The notes beneath the pieces are model-generated. The model saw nothing but the letters and a program-made list of their open reading frames with translations, ran no database searches and was not told the DNA's origin. The position numbers and the translations under genes were made by a program. A DNA stretch of 37,723 nt from Sphingobacteriales bacterium 44-15 (GTDB taxonomy: Bacteria; Bacteroidota; Bacteroidia; Chitinophagales; Chitinophagaceae): positions 1 through 37,723 of the forward strand of contig MKWG01000040.1 of NCBI GenBank assembly GCA_001899685.1, in the 5' to 3' direction. This document shows, in pieces, positions 16,123 through 24,527 of the stretch (within the stretch, counting starts at the first letter, position 1; every line of letters begins with the position of its first letter).

Positions 16123-18273
16123 TTATGGCAATGCAAAAGTTATATAGCTGTCCCCTCCTTTTTTGCCAAGCTTACCTCCGCCACAGGCTATCACGATATA
16201 TTGTTTTCCATTCACTGCATATACGGCAGGAGTTGCAAAGCCCGGCGCCGGCAGATCGCTTTCCCAGAGCAGCTTCCCGCTTTTCTTATTAAATGCGCGG
16301 AATTTACTGTCGCTGGTAGCAGCGATGAACACCAATCCCCCGGCAGTAACTACGGGCCCTCCATAGTTTTCGGTACCTGTATGGTATCCCTTTGCTTTTA
16401 GTTCGGGATAATCTCCCAACACCTGCTTCCATACCAATTGTCCGGTATTGAGATCAATGGCGTTGAGCGTTCCCCATGGAGGAGCCACAGCAGGATAGCC
16501 TTCTTTGGTAAGGAATTTATGGTAGCCTGTAGAATTGTAAGGCAGTTGACGGTATGCATCTGCTTCGGTTGCAGTTTTTATATAGGGTTGACGCTGTGAA
16601 GAAACATTATCAAGGATATAAGAGGCAAGCGCTTTTTTATCATTTTCCGGTAATTGCTGGAAAGAAGGCATCATCCTCCTGCCGCTGTTCAACAGGTCCA
16701 GGAATTGTTGCTCATTGTATTTTTTATTAACAGCTTTCAGCGAAGGATAGTTGCCTGCACCCTGCCGGTCGCTGCCATGACAACTCATGCAGGTAGAGGC
16801 ATATATTCTTTTTGCTGCTTCGAGATTGGTTTCATTGTTATTATTTTCCTTTTTTACATCCACCATTGTCAGTACCCAGGGCATTTCACTGGCATTTACA
16901 TACAGTATCCCGGTCGCCGGGTCATAAGCGGGACCGCCCCATTCTGCCCCGCCGTCAAACCCCGGGAAGATCACCGTGCCTTCTTTAGAAGGAGGATTGA
17001 ACATATTGCCTGTTTTGTATCCAGCCAACCGTTCTTTTATATCCCGGTAAGAAGAATCCGGTACGAGGGTATTCAGATCTTTTTCAGTAAGGATCTGCCT
17101 AACGAATGGCGCCGGTAAGGAAGGTACAGGCTGTGTCGGGGAAAGTTTTTCACCGGCTAAGCCGCTTGTTGACGGTACAGGTATTTCTTCTATAGGATAA
17201 ACAGGTTTACCTGTTGATCTTTCAAACAGGAACACATAACCGCTTTTAGTTACCTGTGCAACAGCAGGTGTTCTTGTCCCGTTTTTGGTAATCGTAACTA
17301 AAACCGGTGCAGTGGGCAGGTCCCTGTCCCATACATCGTGGTGTACTGTTTGAAAATGCCATATCCGACTGCCTGTTGCAGCGTCAAGCGCAAGCACGCA
17401 GTTGGCATAGAGATCATTGCCTGTTCTTTTACCGCCATAAAAATCAAATGAGGCAGAGCCTGTAGGAACAAATACAATTCCTTTTTCTTCATCAAGGCTA
17501 AACCCGGACCATGCATTTGCGCCTCCGATATGTTTGTAAGCGAGACTGTCATCCCAGGTTTCAAATCCCGGCTCGCCCGGTTGCGGGATGGTATGAAATA
17601 TCCAGCGGAGCTTTCCGGTATGCACATCATAGGCACGCACATGACCCGGTGCAGCTGCCGCGCCCTCATCCACACGTGTGCCTACAATGATCATATCCCT
17701 GTAGACCATTCCCGGAGTAGTACATGCAACGTAAAGATCTTTTGTCTCTCTTCCCAGGTCCTTATGCAGATCAATTTTACCATTATTACCAAAATCAGCT
17801 ACAGGCTTCCCGGTAATGGCATCTATACAATACAGTTTGGCATTGGCGGAGTAGAACAGCCGCCTATGGCCTGATTCATCAGTATAGCAGCTTATTCCCC
17901 GGTGCACATTATACATAAAATGTCCGGAATTATTTGATGCTCCAGCAGTATCTTTTACCGGGTCGTATACCCATTTTTGCTTTCCGGTAGCCGCATCAAG
18001 CGCTATAAGCTTTAAATGCGGGGAAATTACAAACATCGTGCTGTCCAGGATCAACGGGTTTACCTGCATCTGCGTCATGCTGTCCCCGTCGCCGGTGCGG
18101 TATTCCCAGGCTGTCTGCAACCGGTTTACGTTTGAAGTGTCTATCTGTTCAAGTGGGGAATAATGGGTGCTTTCTTTACTGCCGCCATATACTGTCCATC
18201 CTGTGGATCTGTTTTTTTGCGTACAGGAAAAAAATGCGCATAGCGGGATCAGAACAAACAATCGAAGCTGCAT
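16123..18273 (-). CDS. PQQ-dependent dehydrogenase lipoprotein with internal cytochrome c domain
   Basis: This 716-residue lipoprotein (LCAFFSC, lipid Cys17) is a quinoprotein beta-propeller of the glucose/alcohol dehydrogenase type. Propeller blades show the repeated ALDAATGKQKWVYD and AIDLNTGQLVWKQ tryptophan-docking motifs. A cytochrome c domain is inserted at about 480-556: heme motif CMSCH (C495, C498, H499) and a probable distal Met in RRMMPSF (534/535). The propeller resumes after it and ends with CGGGKLGKKGGDSYITFALP. It would oxidise a sugar or alcohol in the periplasm and pass electrons via heme to the respiratory chain. It needs exogenous or locally made PQQ; no pqq genes are in the window. 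It is last in the minus-strand run, 51 nt after the PHA-system gene. Confidence 0.92.
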   Translation of the reverse strand: MQLRLFVLIPLCAFFSCTQKNRSTGWTVYGGSKESTHYSPLEQIDTSNVNRLQTAWEYRTGDGDSMTQMQVNPLILDSTMFVISPHLKLIALDAATGKQKWVYDPVKDTAGASNNSGHFMYNVHRGISCYTDESGHRRLFYSANAKLYCIDAITGKPVADFGNNGKIDLHKDLGRETKDLYVACTTPGMVYRDMIIVGTRVDEGAAAAPGHVRAYDVHTGKLRWIFHTIPQPGEPGFETWDDSLAYKHIGGANAWSGFSLDEEKGIVFVPTGSASFDFYGGKRTGNDLYANCVLALDAATGSRIWHFQTVHHDVWDRDLPTAPVLVTITKNGTRTPAVAQVTKSGYVFLFERSTGKPVYPIEEIPVPSTSGLAGEKLSPTQPVPSLPAPFVRQILTEKDLNTLVPDSSYRDIKERLAGYKTGNMFNPPSKEGTVIFPGFDGGAEWGGPAYDPATGILYVNASEMPWVLTMVDVKKENNNNETNLEAAKRIYASTCMSCHGSDRQGAGNYPSLKAVNKKYNEQQFLDLLNSGRRMMPSFQQLPENDKKALASYILDNVSSQRQPYIKTATEADAYRQLPYNSTGYHKFLTKEGYPAVAPPWGTLNAIDLNTGQLVWKQVLGDYPELKAKGYHTGTENYGGPVVTAGGLVFIAATSDSKFRAFNKKSGKLLWESDLPAPGFATPAVYAVNGKQYIVIACGGGKLGKKGGDSYITFALP

Positions 18274-18324
18274 GCGAAACTTTTAAGGAGGAATATTACA
18301 TATTTTTCTCCATAAAAGCGCTTT

Positions 18325-18618
18325 TTACGATAAAACCTTCTTTGCTTCTTCTTCAATGAGATTGCTTATCTGCTTCGAAAACATGGAAGCAAAGAAGGGG
18401 AGATCAATATTTACTTCAACATCGGAGGGATGAACATCAATTATCCCGGAAGCCGAAAAGCTGCCCAGCGACATGCTGAAATTTCCCCTGTCGCCTTCCC
18501 AGGTTTCCTGCACATTCCGGATCCTGTCGGCATATTTGGTTTTAAGTTCGGTGAGTAAACTTTTAATGCGAAGTACAGCTTCTTCTTTAGTGTGGCTGTG
18601 AGGAATAGTTACTTTCAT
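18325..18618 (-). CDS. Polyhydroxyalkanoic acid system family protein
   Basis: The 97-residue protein starts [20 protein letters not shown] and continues with [29 protein letters not shown] and a helical C-terminus ([15 protein letters not shown]). This matches the small family named after PHA-granule loci (TIGR02610-like), a compact alpha/beta protein whose function is not established. No PHA synthase is nearby, so the name should not be taken as proof of polyester metabolism. Its ATG overlaps the stop of the M1-like peptidase gene by 4 nt, pointing to translational coupling. Confidence 0.78.
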   Translation of the reverse strand: MKVTIPHSHTKEEAVLRIKSLLTELKTKYADRIRNVQETWEGDRGNFSMSLGSFSASGIIDVHPSDVEVNIDLPFFASMFSKQISNLIEEEAKKVLS

Positions 18619-20564
18619 TTTGCCCAGCTATTATTCATTTCATTTACATCCGGAAAAATGTGATCCGGATCCAATACTACTTTTGTCAGCTCTTCATTAG
18701 TGTTTAATTTGAATATCCAGGAGATATTGTTTTGCCAGATCTCAACAGGCAGTTCTTTTCTTCCGGTTTTGCCGCTTGCCGTAGTATATTCCGCAATAAC
18801 AGGCATGGCCATTTGTCCTTCATTTTCAATGGTCACCAAAGCGCCCTGTTTAGGATCTCCATTCACATACTCTACTTTGGTCACTGCCTGGTCGAGCGCA
18901 TAAGAGTTCAGGAACATTCCGCGCCAGAACCACGAGAGGTCTTCACCGGCAGAATTTTCAATGCTTCTGAAAAAATCCCAGGGGGTTGGGTGTTTAAATG
19001 CCCAGTCGCTGGTGTATTTCCTGAAAGCATAATCAAACCTGTTCTGCCCCAGAATATACTCACGCAACAACCCTAGTGCATAGCCGGGTTTTGCATACAG
19101 CAGGTTGCCTATATTTCTTTCCTTCATGGCGTCAGGCGTATTGAAAATAGATTCATACTGCGGGCCATACATATATCCTGTTTTGTGAGCATCTTTCGCG
19201 GCGGATTTATATTCACCGTTATTAAAATCACCGGAAGAAATATTATTGATAAATGTATTGAACCCTTCATCCATCCAGCCATACCTTCTTTCATTGCTGC
19301 CAACGATCATCGGGTACCAGGTATGACCAAATTCGTGATCTGTTACTCCCCACAACCCTCCGTTTTTCGCTCTGGCGCCACAGAATACAATGCCGGGATA
19401 TTCCATGCCGCCTACGTTGCTGGCTACATTTACGGCTGCATAATAAGGGAATTCATACCATCTCTTTGAATAGTTTTCGATAGAGGCTTTGGTATACTCT
19501 GTTGAACGGCCCCATGCATCTTTACCATCTGATTCCACGGGATATACAGACATTGCCAGTGCTTTTTTGCCACTGGGCAGATTGATCCTGGCAGCATCCC
19601 ATATAAATGCATTGGAAGCTGCCCATGCAAAATCCCGGGAACTGGTAATACGGAATTTCCAGGTCAGTGAAGGTTTCTGGGGTCGCGACTTCGGATCTGT
19701 TACTTCCTTACTGCTGCGGATGATCACGGTTTTGTCGCTTGACTTTGCCTGGTTGTAACGCTGCAGTTGCTGGGCAGTAAGCACTTCTTCAGGATTGAGC
19801 AATTCTCCCGACCCTACTACGATCATTGACGCAGGAGTAGTGATATGCACATCAAAATCGCCGTATTCAAGGTAAAACTCGCTGGCGCCAAGATAAGGAT
19901 CGGTATTCCATCCGCGTACATCGTCAAATACACATAAGCGTGGATACCACTGGGCTACGGAAAAAATATTGCCGTTTTTAGTTTCAAGGATACCGGTCCT
20001 GTCAGAGCCATATTTAGGTATGATAAACGAGTAATCTATTTTGAAGGTAAGCTCCCCGCCTTTTGCCGCAACAGCTTTGGGCAAACGTATCTGCATACGT
20101 GTATCGTTCACTATATAGTCTGCATTGGTCTCTGTTCCGCCGTTGACCAGTTTAACCGAATTCAATTTAAATCCCCCTTTAAAAGTACTGTTGGCATCAC
20201 CATAACGGCTATAGCCTGTTGGCGGCATTTTTGCCTGGCCGCGCGAAGAATCATTAAAAAGATTCTGATCCAACTGCAGCCATATATAAGGCAACTGCTG
20301 GGGGCTGTTGTTTTTATAGGTTACAGTTACGGTAGCGCTCACTTCGTTCTTGCTGTCGTCAAGGCGTGCATTGATCTTATAATCCGCTTTATTTTGCCAG
20401 TAAGCCGGTCCCGGTTCTCCATTGGCAGCACGGTATTCATTACCGTTATGAGTATAAAACAAGGGAGAGAATAAAGCGTGATAGTCGTATTGTGATGAAG
20501 TTGTCTGAGACATTCCCTGCAAAGCGATCACGATAAAACTATATACGAGAGAAAATCTTTTCAT
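18615..20564 (-). CDS. Secreted M1-family zinc metallopeptidase
   Basis: The 649-residue protein has a signal peptide (ends about GMSQ, residue 19). The M1 aminopeptidase catalytic set is complete: substrate-binding GGMEYPG (385-391, the equivalent of GAMEN), zinc motif HEFGH (410-414) and the third ligand E433 in WMDEGFNTF, 19 residues after the second histidine. The N-terminal region (60-300) is the beta-sandwich of M1 enzymes. It would trim peptides in the periplasm. It is cotranscribed with the following 97-residue gene (4-nt overlap) and lies 101 nt downstream of the TPR protein gene. Confidence 0.92.
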   Translation of the reverse strand: MKRFSLVYSFIVIALQGMSQTTSSQYDYHALFSPLFYTHNGNEYRAANGEPGPAYWQNKADYKINARLDDSKNEVSATVTVTYKNNSPQQLPYIWLQLDQNLFNDSSRGQAKMPPTGYSRYGDANSTFKGGFKLNSVKLVNGGTETNADYIVNDTRMQIRLPKAVAAKGGELTFKIDYSFIIPKYGSDRTGILETKNGNIFSVAQWYPRLCVFDDVRGWNTDPYLGASEFYLEYGDFDVHITTPASMIVVGSGELLNPEEVLTAQQLQRYNQAKSSDKTVIIRSSKEVTDPKSRPQKPSLTWKFRITSSRDFAWAASNAFIWDAARINLPSGKKALAMSVYPVESDGKDAWGRSTEYTKASIENYSKRWYEFPYYAAVNVASNVGGMEYPGIVFCGARAKNGGLWGVTDHEFGHTWYPMIVGSNERRYGWMDEGFNTFINNISSGDFNNGEYKSAAKDAHKTGYMYGPQYESIFNTPDAMKERNIGNLLYAKPGYALGLLREYILGQNRFDYAFRKYTSDWAFKHPTPWDFFRSIENSAGEDLSWFWRGMFLNSYALDQAVTKVEYVNGDPKQGALVTIENEGQMAMPVIAEYTTASGKTGRKELPVEIWQNNISWIFKLNTNEELTKVVLDPDHIFPDVNEMNNSWAK

Positions 20565-20665
20565 GAGTCTGTTTTTTGTTTTCTGATTGTCGCATGAAAA
20601 ATAGAGACGAAAATAAAGAAAGCGGGCTTCTGTTTATTTTTTATTTTATGAACGGCTTGTTATTG

Positions 20666-21418
20666 TTACTGAAGAGAGGCAAGCAGCGCTTTGCCCTCAG
20701 CCTTATAAGAAGGATCGTCTTCTGTTCTCGGGGGAAGCTTCATCATTTTATTGAGCACTTCAATTGCCTTATCTGTTTGATGAAATTTCACATAGGCTTT
20801 GGCAAGCTCAAGGTAATCAATCATCAGGAAGATGTCGGCAGCTCTTGCTTTTTCAAAATATTGAATGGCATCTTCAAGGGAAGCTTTGGGCATACCACCA
20901 AAGAGTACTTTCAGGGCGGCTTTATCACCTGCCCCCATTCCGGTAATATCAAAATTCCATTTACCCAGGATATATAATGCGCGGGCATGTGCAGGATTGA
21001 TCATGAGCGCAGAGTCTGCATAATATTTCATATCTCTCAGGAATCTTGCCCTTTCCCGGCTTTTACTAATGGCAGCATAGCGCATAGCCGTTGCAGCAAC
21101 AACATAATTGGCATCGGCATCATTGTGAGCAGCCTTTAATGCAGCTTCTGCATATTGCTTTGCCTGCTCCATGTAGCCAGCTTTCTGGTCTTCGTTTTTA
21201 AGGCGGCTCCCGATCCTTCCGGTTAATTCTGCTGATCTCCAAAGCGCTTTCACATTCGCCGGCTGGATCATTAACGCTTCCTTGTATTTGTTCAATGCGT
21301 CTGTTTCTTTAAGATCGCGCTCCGATTTTTCTGCATCTGCCATAATAGCCTCTACATCCTGTGCATATACCATACACGCAAACACTAGCGCCATCACAGA
21401 TAATATCCCGTATTTCAT
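20666..21418 (-). CDS. Exported tetratricopeptide-repeat protein
   Basis: The 250-residue protein has a signal peptide (MKYGILSVMALVFACMVYAQ). The mature part is helical with TPR-type pairs: KETDALNKYKEALMIQPANVKALW (about 37-60), QYAEAALKAAHNDADANYVV, YYADSALMINPAHARALYIL, YFEKARAADIFLMIDYLELAKAYV and a last unit before the end. TPRs bind partner proteins; no catalytic residues are apparent. Its ATG overlaps the folB stop by 4 nt, so the two are translated from one message. The partner is unknown. Confidence 0.82.
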   Translation of the reverse strand: MKYGILSVMALVFACMVYAQDVEAIMADAEKSERDLKETDALNKYKEALMIQPANVKALWRSAELTGRIGSRLKNEDQKAGYMEQAKQYAEAALKAAHNDADANYVVAATAMRYAAISKSRERARFLRDMKYYADSALMINPAHARALYILGKWNFDITGMGAGDKAALKVLFGGMPKASLEDAIQYFEKARAADIFLMIDYLELAKAYVKFHQTDKAIEVLNKMMKLPPRTEDDPSYKAEGKALLASLQ

Positions 21419-21774
21419 TCGTTATATTTTTTATGAAAACTTACTACAGTCTGCCCCTGAAAATTAAATATAGGCGGGTTAACTTTCCTTACAGAAACGT
21501 TAATTTCGAGGATAAAGGGAAAATGAGCTTTGGACTGCTGGGCTATATCCATCGCCACTGTTTCCAGCAGGGGCTCAGGAATATTCATCCGGTCTTTTAT
21601 CAATTGGTATAATACTGCATAATTGACTGTCTGGCTGAGATGGGTTACGGGGTCGGCTGTTTCGTTAAAGCTCACATCAAGATTAACTTCAAAATCGTTA
21701 CCTGTTTTTTTCTCTTCTTCATACAAACCATGAAAAGCATGAAATTTTAAATGATGAAGAGAAATGGTAAGCAT
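21415..21774 (-). CDS. folB: Dihydroneopterin aldolase
   Basis: The 119-residue protein is the full length of FolB, which cleaves 7,8-dihydroneopterin to 6-hydroxymethyl-dihydropterin and glycolaldehyde in folate synthesis. Family marks are the opening ISLHHLKFHAFHGLYEEEKK with the conserved HGLYEEE, the VNYAVLYQLIKDRM helix, LLETVAMDIA, and the C-terminal VSVRKVNPPI containing the catalytic lysine. It forms a cytoplasmic octamer in known cases. It lies 60 nt downstream of trxB and overlaps the TPR gene. No other folate genes are adjacent. Confidence 0.92.
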   Translation of the reverse strand: MLTISLHHLKFHAFHGLYEEEKKTGNDFEVNLDVSFNETADPVTHLSQTVNYAVLYQLIKDRMNIPEPLLETVAMDIAQQSKAHFPFILEINVSVRKVNPPIFNFQGQTVVSFHKKYNE

Positions 21775-21834
21775 ATGTGATCAATAAAAAAATTATAAAG
21801 AGAGCACCTGCATATAACAGTGAAATACTGTTAA

Positions 21835-22782
21835 TCAGTGGAGACCTTTCTCACCGAGATACCTTTCTGCGTCCAGCGCTGCCATACAGCCGCTGCCTGC
21901 AGCAGTCACAGCCTGCCGGTATATCTTGTCCTGCACATCGCCTGCCGCAAATACCCCTTCTATATTGGTTTTGGAAGTGCCTGGCCTGGTCTTGATATAA
22001 CCTGCTTCATCCATATCAAGCCATTCTTTGAAGATGGCAGAATTAGGCTCATGGCCTATCGCTACAAAAAAGCCGCTTACAGGGATCGTTTGTGTTTCGC
22101 CGGTTTGATTGTTTTTTATTCTTACGGCTTCAGTTTTCTTTTCCCCGATGATCTCTTCGGTTTCCGTATTCCAGTATATTTTGATATTGGGTGTTGCCTG
22201 CACTCTTTCCTGCATTACTTTGGACGCCCGCATTTCACCACGCCGCACAAACATGTGCACTGTTGTACAGAGTTTGGACAAATACAAAGCTTCTTCGGCA
22301 GCAGTATCGCCGGCGCCTACTATCGCTACTTCTTTGCCCCTGAAGAAAAAACCGTCACATACTGCGCAGGCGCTTACGCCAAAGCCATTCAGCTTTTGCT
22401 CACTCTCCAGCCCGAGCCACTTTGCGGAAGCTCCTGTTGCAATGATAACGGCATCTGCCTCAATCAGTTTTTCATCGTCTATCCACACTTTGTAGGGCTG
22501 TTGCGAAAAATCAACCTTAGTCGCCAGGCCAAAGCGGATATCCGCGCCCATTCTCGACGCCTGCTTTTCAAAATGCACCATCATATCAGGACCCTGCACA
22601 CCATCCGGATAGCCGGGGTAATTCTCTACTTCTGTAGTAATGGTCAGCTGGCCTCCGGGTTGTATGCCCTGGTAAAGCACCGGCTTAAGATTTGCTCTTG
22701 AAGCATATATAGCGGCAGTGTATCCTGCCGGTCCTGAACCTATGATCAAACAATGTACTCTTTCACTTGCTGTAGTATCCAT
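21835..22782 (-). CDS. trxB: Thioredoxin-disulfide reductase
   Basis: The 315-residue flavoprotein reduces thioredoxin with NADPH. It has the N-terminal FAD motif IIGSGPAGYTAAIYASRA (13-30), GGQLTITTEVENYPGYPDG, the redox-active CAVC (C139, C142) followed by DGFFF, and the NADPH motif VGAGDTAAEEALYLS, where the common GGGDSA is GAGDTA. The closing AAGDVQDKIYRQAVTAAGSG binds FAD. Length is typical. It is the first gene of the minus-strand run and has a promoter-like sequence upstream. Confidence 0.97.
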   Translation of the reverse strand: MDTTASERVHCLIIGSGPAGYTAAIYASRANLKPVLYQGIQPGGQLTITTEVENYPGYPDGVQGPDMMVHFEKQASRMGADIRFGLATKVDFSQQPYKVWIDDEKLIEADAVIIATGASAKWLGLESEQKLNGFGVSACAVCDGFFFRGKEVAIVGAGDTAAEEALYLSKLCTTVHMFVRRGEMRASKVMQERVQATPNIKIYWNTETEEIIGEKKTEAVRIKNNQTGETQTIPVSGFFVAIGHEPNSAIFKEWLDMDEAGYIKTRPGTSKTNIEGVFAAGDVQDKIYRQAVTAAGSGCMAALDAERYLGEKGLH

Positions 22783-22844
22783 ATGATTCCTTTGTCTTAT
22801 GTAAGATATCCGCTAATGCCTGTGCCTTTTCGGATGAAACCGTG

Positions 22845-22876
22845 CAAAATTACGTGTAATCGGGCAAATTGAGAAA
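22845..22876 (-). promoter_or_regulatory. Bacteroidota-type promoter upstream of trxB
   Basis: On the minus strand TTTC (22876-22873), a 20-nt spacer and TAATTTTG (22852-22845) fit the TTTG/TAnnTTTG pattern with one mismatch. The ATG is 62 nt downstream. It would drive the trxB-folB-TPR run. Confidence 0.5.
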
Positions 22877-23046
22877 GCAGGGTAATGGCGGCACTTCAAT
22901 CTTTCGCTCTATGTACGACTTTCCGGTCGGTGAGACAGTATCGCCGTCAACGTAAGCAAAAAAATCCTGGCGATATAGCATTATCGGTTAAACTTTTATA
23001 TATTGAATACACCCTTTCTGCTGCGTTGCTTTTGCTCCCGGGCCGG

Positions 23047-23167
23047 TCCCGCCACCGGGCGGGATAACCGGAACACCGCTGCTTTTTGTCTTTTGAAAAA
23101 ATATGCTTCGCATTTTTTCAATCCCGCCTTTGGGGAACCAGACAAAAAGAGGCGGCTTATCCGGTTA
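23047..23167. repeat. Nested inverted-repeat element in the trxB/sigma-factor gap
   Basis: Three hairpins are stacked here. The first has arms TCCCGCC and GGCGGGA (23047-23064). The outer one of the main structure pairs TAACCGGA (23065-23072) with TCCGGTTA (23160-23167) and CTTTTTGTCT (23082-23091) with AGACAAAAAG (23140-23149). The inner one pairs TTGAAAAAAT..GC (23093-23106) with GCATTTTTTCAA (23110-23121) around a 3-nt loop. It looks like a dispersed intergenic element. The rest of 22783-23335 holds no gene I can support. Confidence 0.5.
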
Positions 23168-23262
23168 CTGGTAAAAATTAAACCCCCAATGGAGTTGGGC
23201 ATAACATTTTATTACATTTTGTATACATTGTATACAGTATACGTTCTCTGAAGATGTTATAC

Positions 23263-23302
23263 AAAAAAATCCCGGCAACAGCATTACACTGCTACCGGGA
23301 TT
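23263..23302 (-). terminator. Rho-independent terminator of the primary sigma-factor gene
   Basis: On the minus strand AATCCCGGTAGCAG (from 23302) pairs with CTGTTGCCGGGATT (to 23268) with an internal mismatch or bulge, followed by a run of T to 23263. It begins 34 nt after the stop codon at 23336. Confidence 0.85.
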
Positions 23303-23335
23303 CATTTATCAAAAATAAACGATTCAGAAGACCGC

Positions 23336-24193
23336 TTATCCCAAATAAGCTTTCAACGAGCTGCTGTAGCGTGCTTTCTGCAGGCGCTTGATGGCTCTTT
23401 CCTTGATCTGGCGGATACGCTCTTTCGTTAAATCATATTTCTGACCGATTTGCTCAATGGTCACACCATTTTCGCCATCCAGCCCGAAATAAGCGTTTAC
23501 GATCTCCGCTTCGCGTGGGCTTAGTGATTTTAATACCCGGCGGATCTCATTGCGGAGAGAATCCTTCATTACGTCATCATCGGTCTCTGCGCCGCCTTCC
23601 AGGAGGTCTCCCATAGCCACATCTTCTGCCTCATGCACAGGAGCATCCAGGGAAGTATGACGGGTATTGCTCTGGAAAATATTGTTGATCTCTGTCTCAC
23701 TCATTTCAAGAAGCTCTGCCAGCTCTTCTGTGCTCGGCTCACGCTCATGCTCCTGCTCAAAAGCCATATAAGCTTTATTCGCTTTGTTGTAGGTGCCAAT
23801 CTTGTTTTGCGGCAGGCGAACGAGACGTCCCTGTTCTGCCAATGCCTGCAGGATAGACTGGCGGATCCACCATACTGCGTAAGAGATGAATTTAAAACCT
23901 TTGGTTTCATCGAAGCGCTGGGCAGCCTTGATCAAACCAAGATTCCCTTCATTGATAAGGTCGCTGAGCGATAACCCCTGGTGCTGATATTGTTTAGCAA
24001 CGGAAACAACGAACCTGAGGTTAGCCTGCACCAGTTTATCCAAAGCTCTCTGATCCCCCATTTTAATGCGCTGTGCCAGCACTGTTTCCTCTTCAGGAGT
24101 GATCATTGATATTTTGGAGATTTCCTGCAGATATTTCTCAACCGCCTGCGAGTCGCGGTTAGTGATTTGTGTTGCTATTTTTAACTGTCTCAT
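23336..24193 (-). CDS. rpoD: Primary RNA polymerase sigma factor (Bacteroidota short RpoD/SigA)
   Basis: The 285-residue protein is the short group-1 sigma factor typical of Bacteroidota, lacking the long region 1.1 and non-conserved insert of E. coli RpoD. Region 1.2 starts at AVEKYLQEISKISMITPEEE. Region 2 includes LVQANLRFVVSVAKQYQHQG, LSDLINEGNLGLIKAAQRFD and the -10 reading FKFISYAVWWIRQSILQAL. Region 3 follows (QNKIGTYNKANKAYMAFEQE), and region 4 ends with PREAEIVNAYFGLDG and TIEQIGQKYDLTKERIRQIK. It recognises the TTTG/TAnnTTTG promoters seen in this window. It has its own terminator and a probable promoter about 160 nt upstream. Confidence 0.96.
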   Translation of the reverse strand: MRQLKIATQITNRDSQAVEKYLQEISKISMITPEEETVLAQRIKMGDQRALDKLVQANLRFVVSVAKQYQHQGLSLSDLINEGNLGLIKAAQRFDETKGFKFISYAVWWIRQSILQALAEQGRLVRLPQNKIGTYNKANKAYMAFEQEHEREPSTEELAELLEMSETEINNIFQSNTRHTSLDAPVHEAEDVAMGDLLEGGAETDDDVMKDSLRNEIRRVLKSLSPREAEIVNAYFGLDGENGVTIEQIGQKYDLTKERIRQIKERAIKRLQKARYSSSLKAYLG

Positions 24194-24350
24194 ATCTTAT
24201 AGTTGTTCAAAAAAATTAATAGTAGAGAGAAGCCGGAAATTCCTGTAAAACAACCCGCCTTATGGAGACAGTAATTGAGGACTGGTGCGTTGCAAGTCAA
24301 ATGCAAACTCTATGTTATTTCTTTCCCGAAACTGTGCCTGAGACGATTGA

Positions 24351-24358
24351 CAAAAGTA
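24351..24358 (-). promoter_or_regulatory. Putative -7 element of the rpoD promoter
   Basis: TACTTTTG on the minus strand matches TAnnTTTG exactly. The upstream half is poor (TTATG about 19-20 nt away). The leader would be about 150 nt and includes an inverted TTGCA...TGCAA pair near 24290-24306. Confidence 0.4.
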
Positions 24359-24527
24359 ACACTCATTTCCCGTATCACATAATCTTTACGTAAAAAAGTG
24401 AAATGTTTTTGTGAAAAAAATTATAAAAAAGCATTGCAAACGATTGCAGTGATAGTGGCGGGAATTATCATTAGTCATAACTATGGTTTTTAAACGGGCT
24501 GTTTGGGCTTTGCAGTATATTCGTTCT

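Noticed and set aside
21838-22701. Long + strand open frame (287 codons) opposite trxB
   Set aside because: It is entirely antisense to a full-length, strongly conserved thioredoxin reductase gene and its Cys/His/Phe-rich translation resembles no protein family.
22996-23202. Minus-strand 68-codon frame in the trxB/rpoD gap
   Set aside because: It is formed by the nested inverted repeat and lacks a promoter or conserved domain; treated as repeat-derived.
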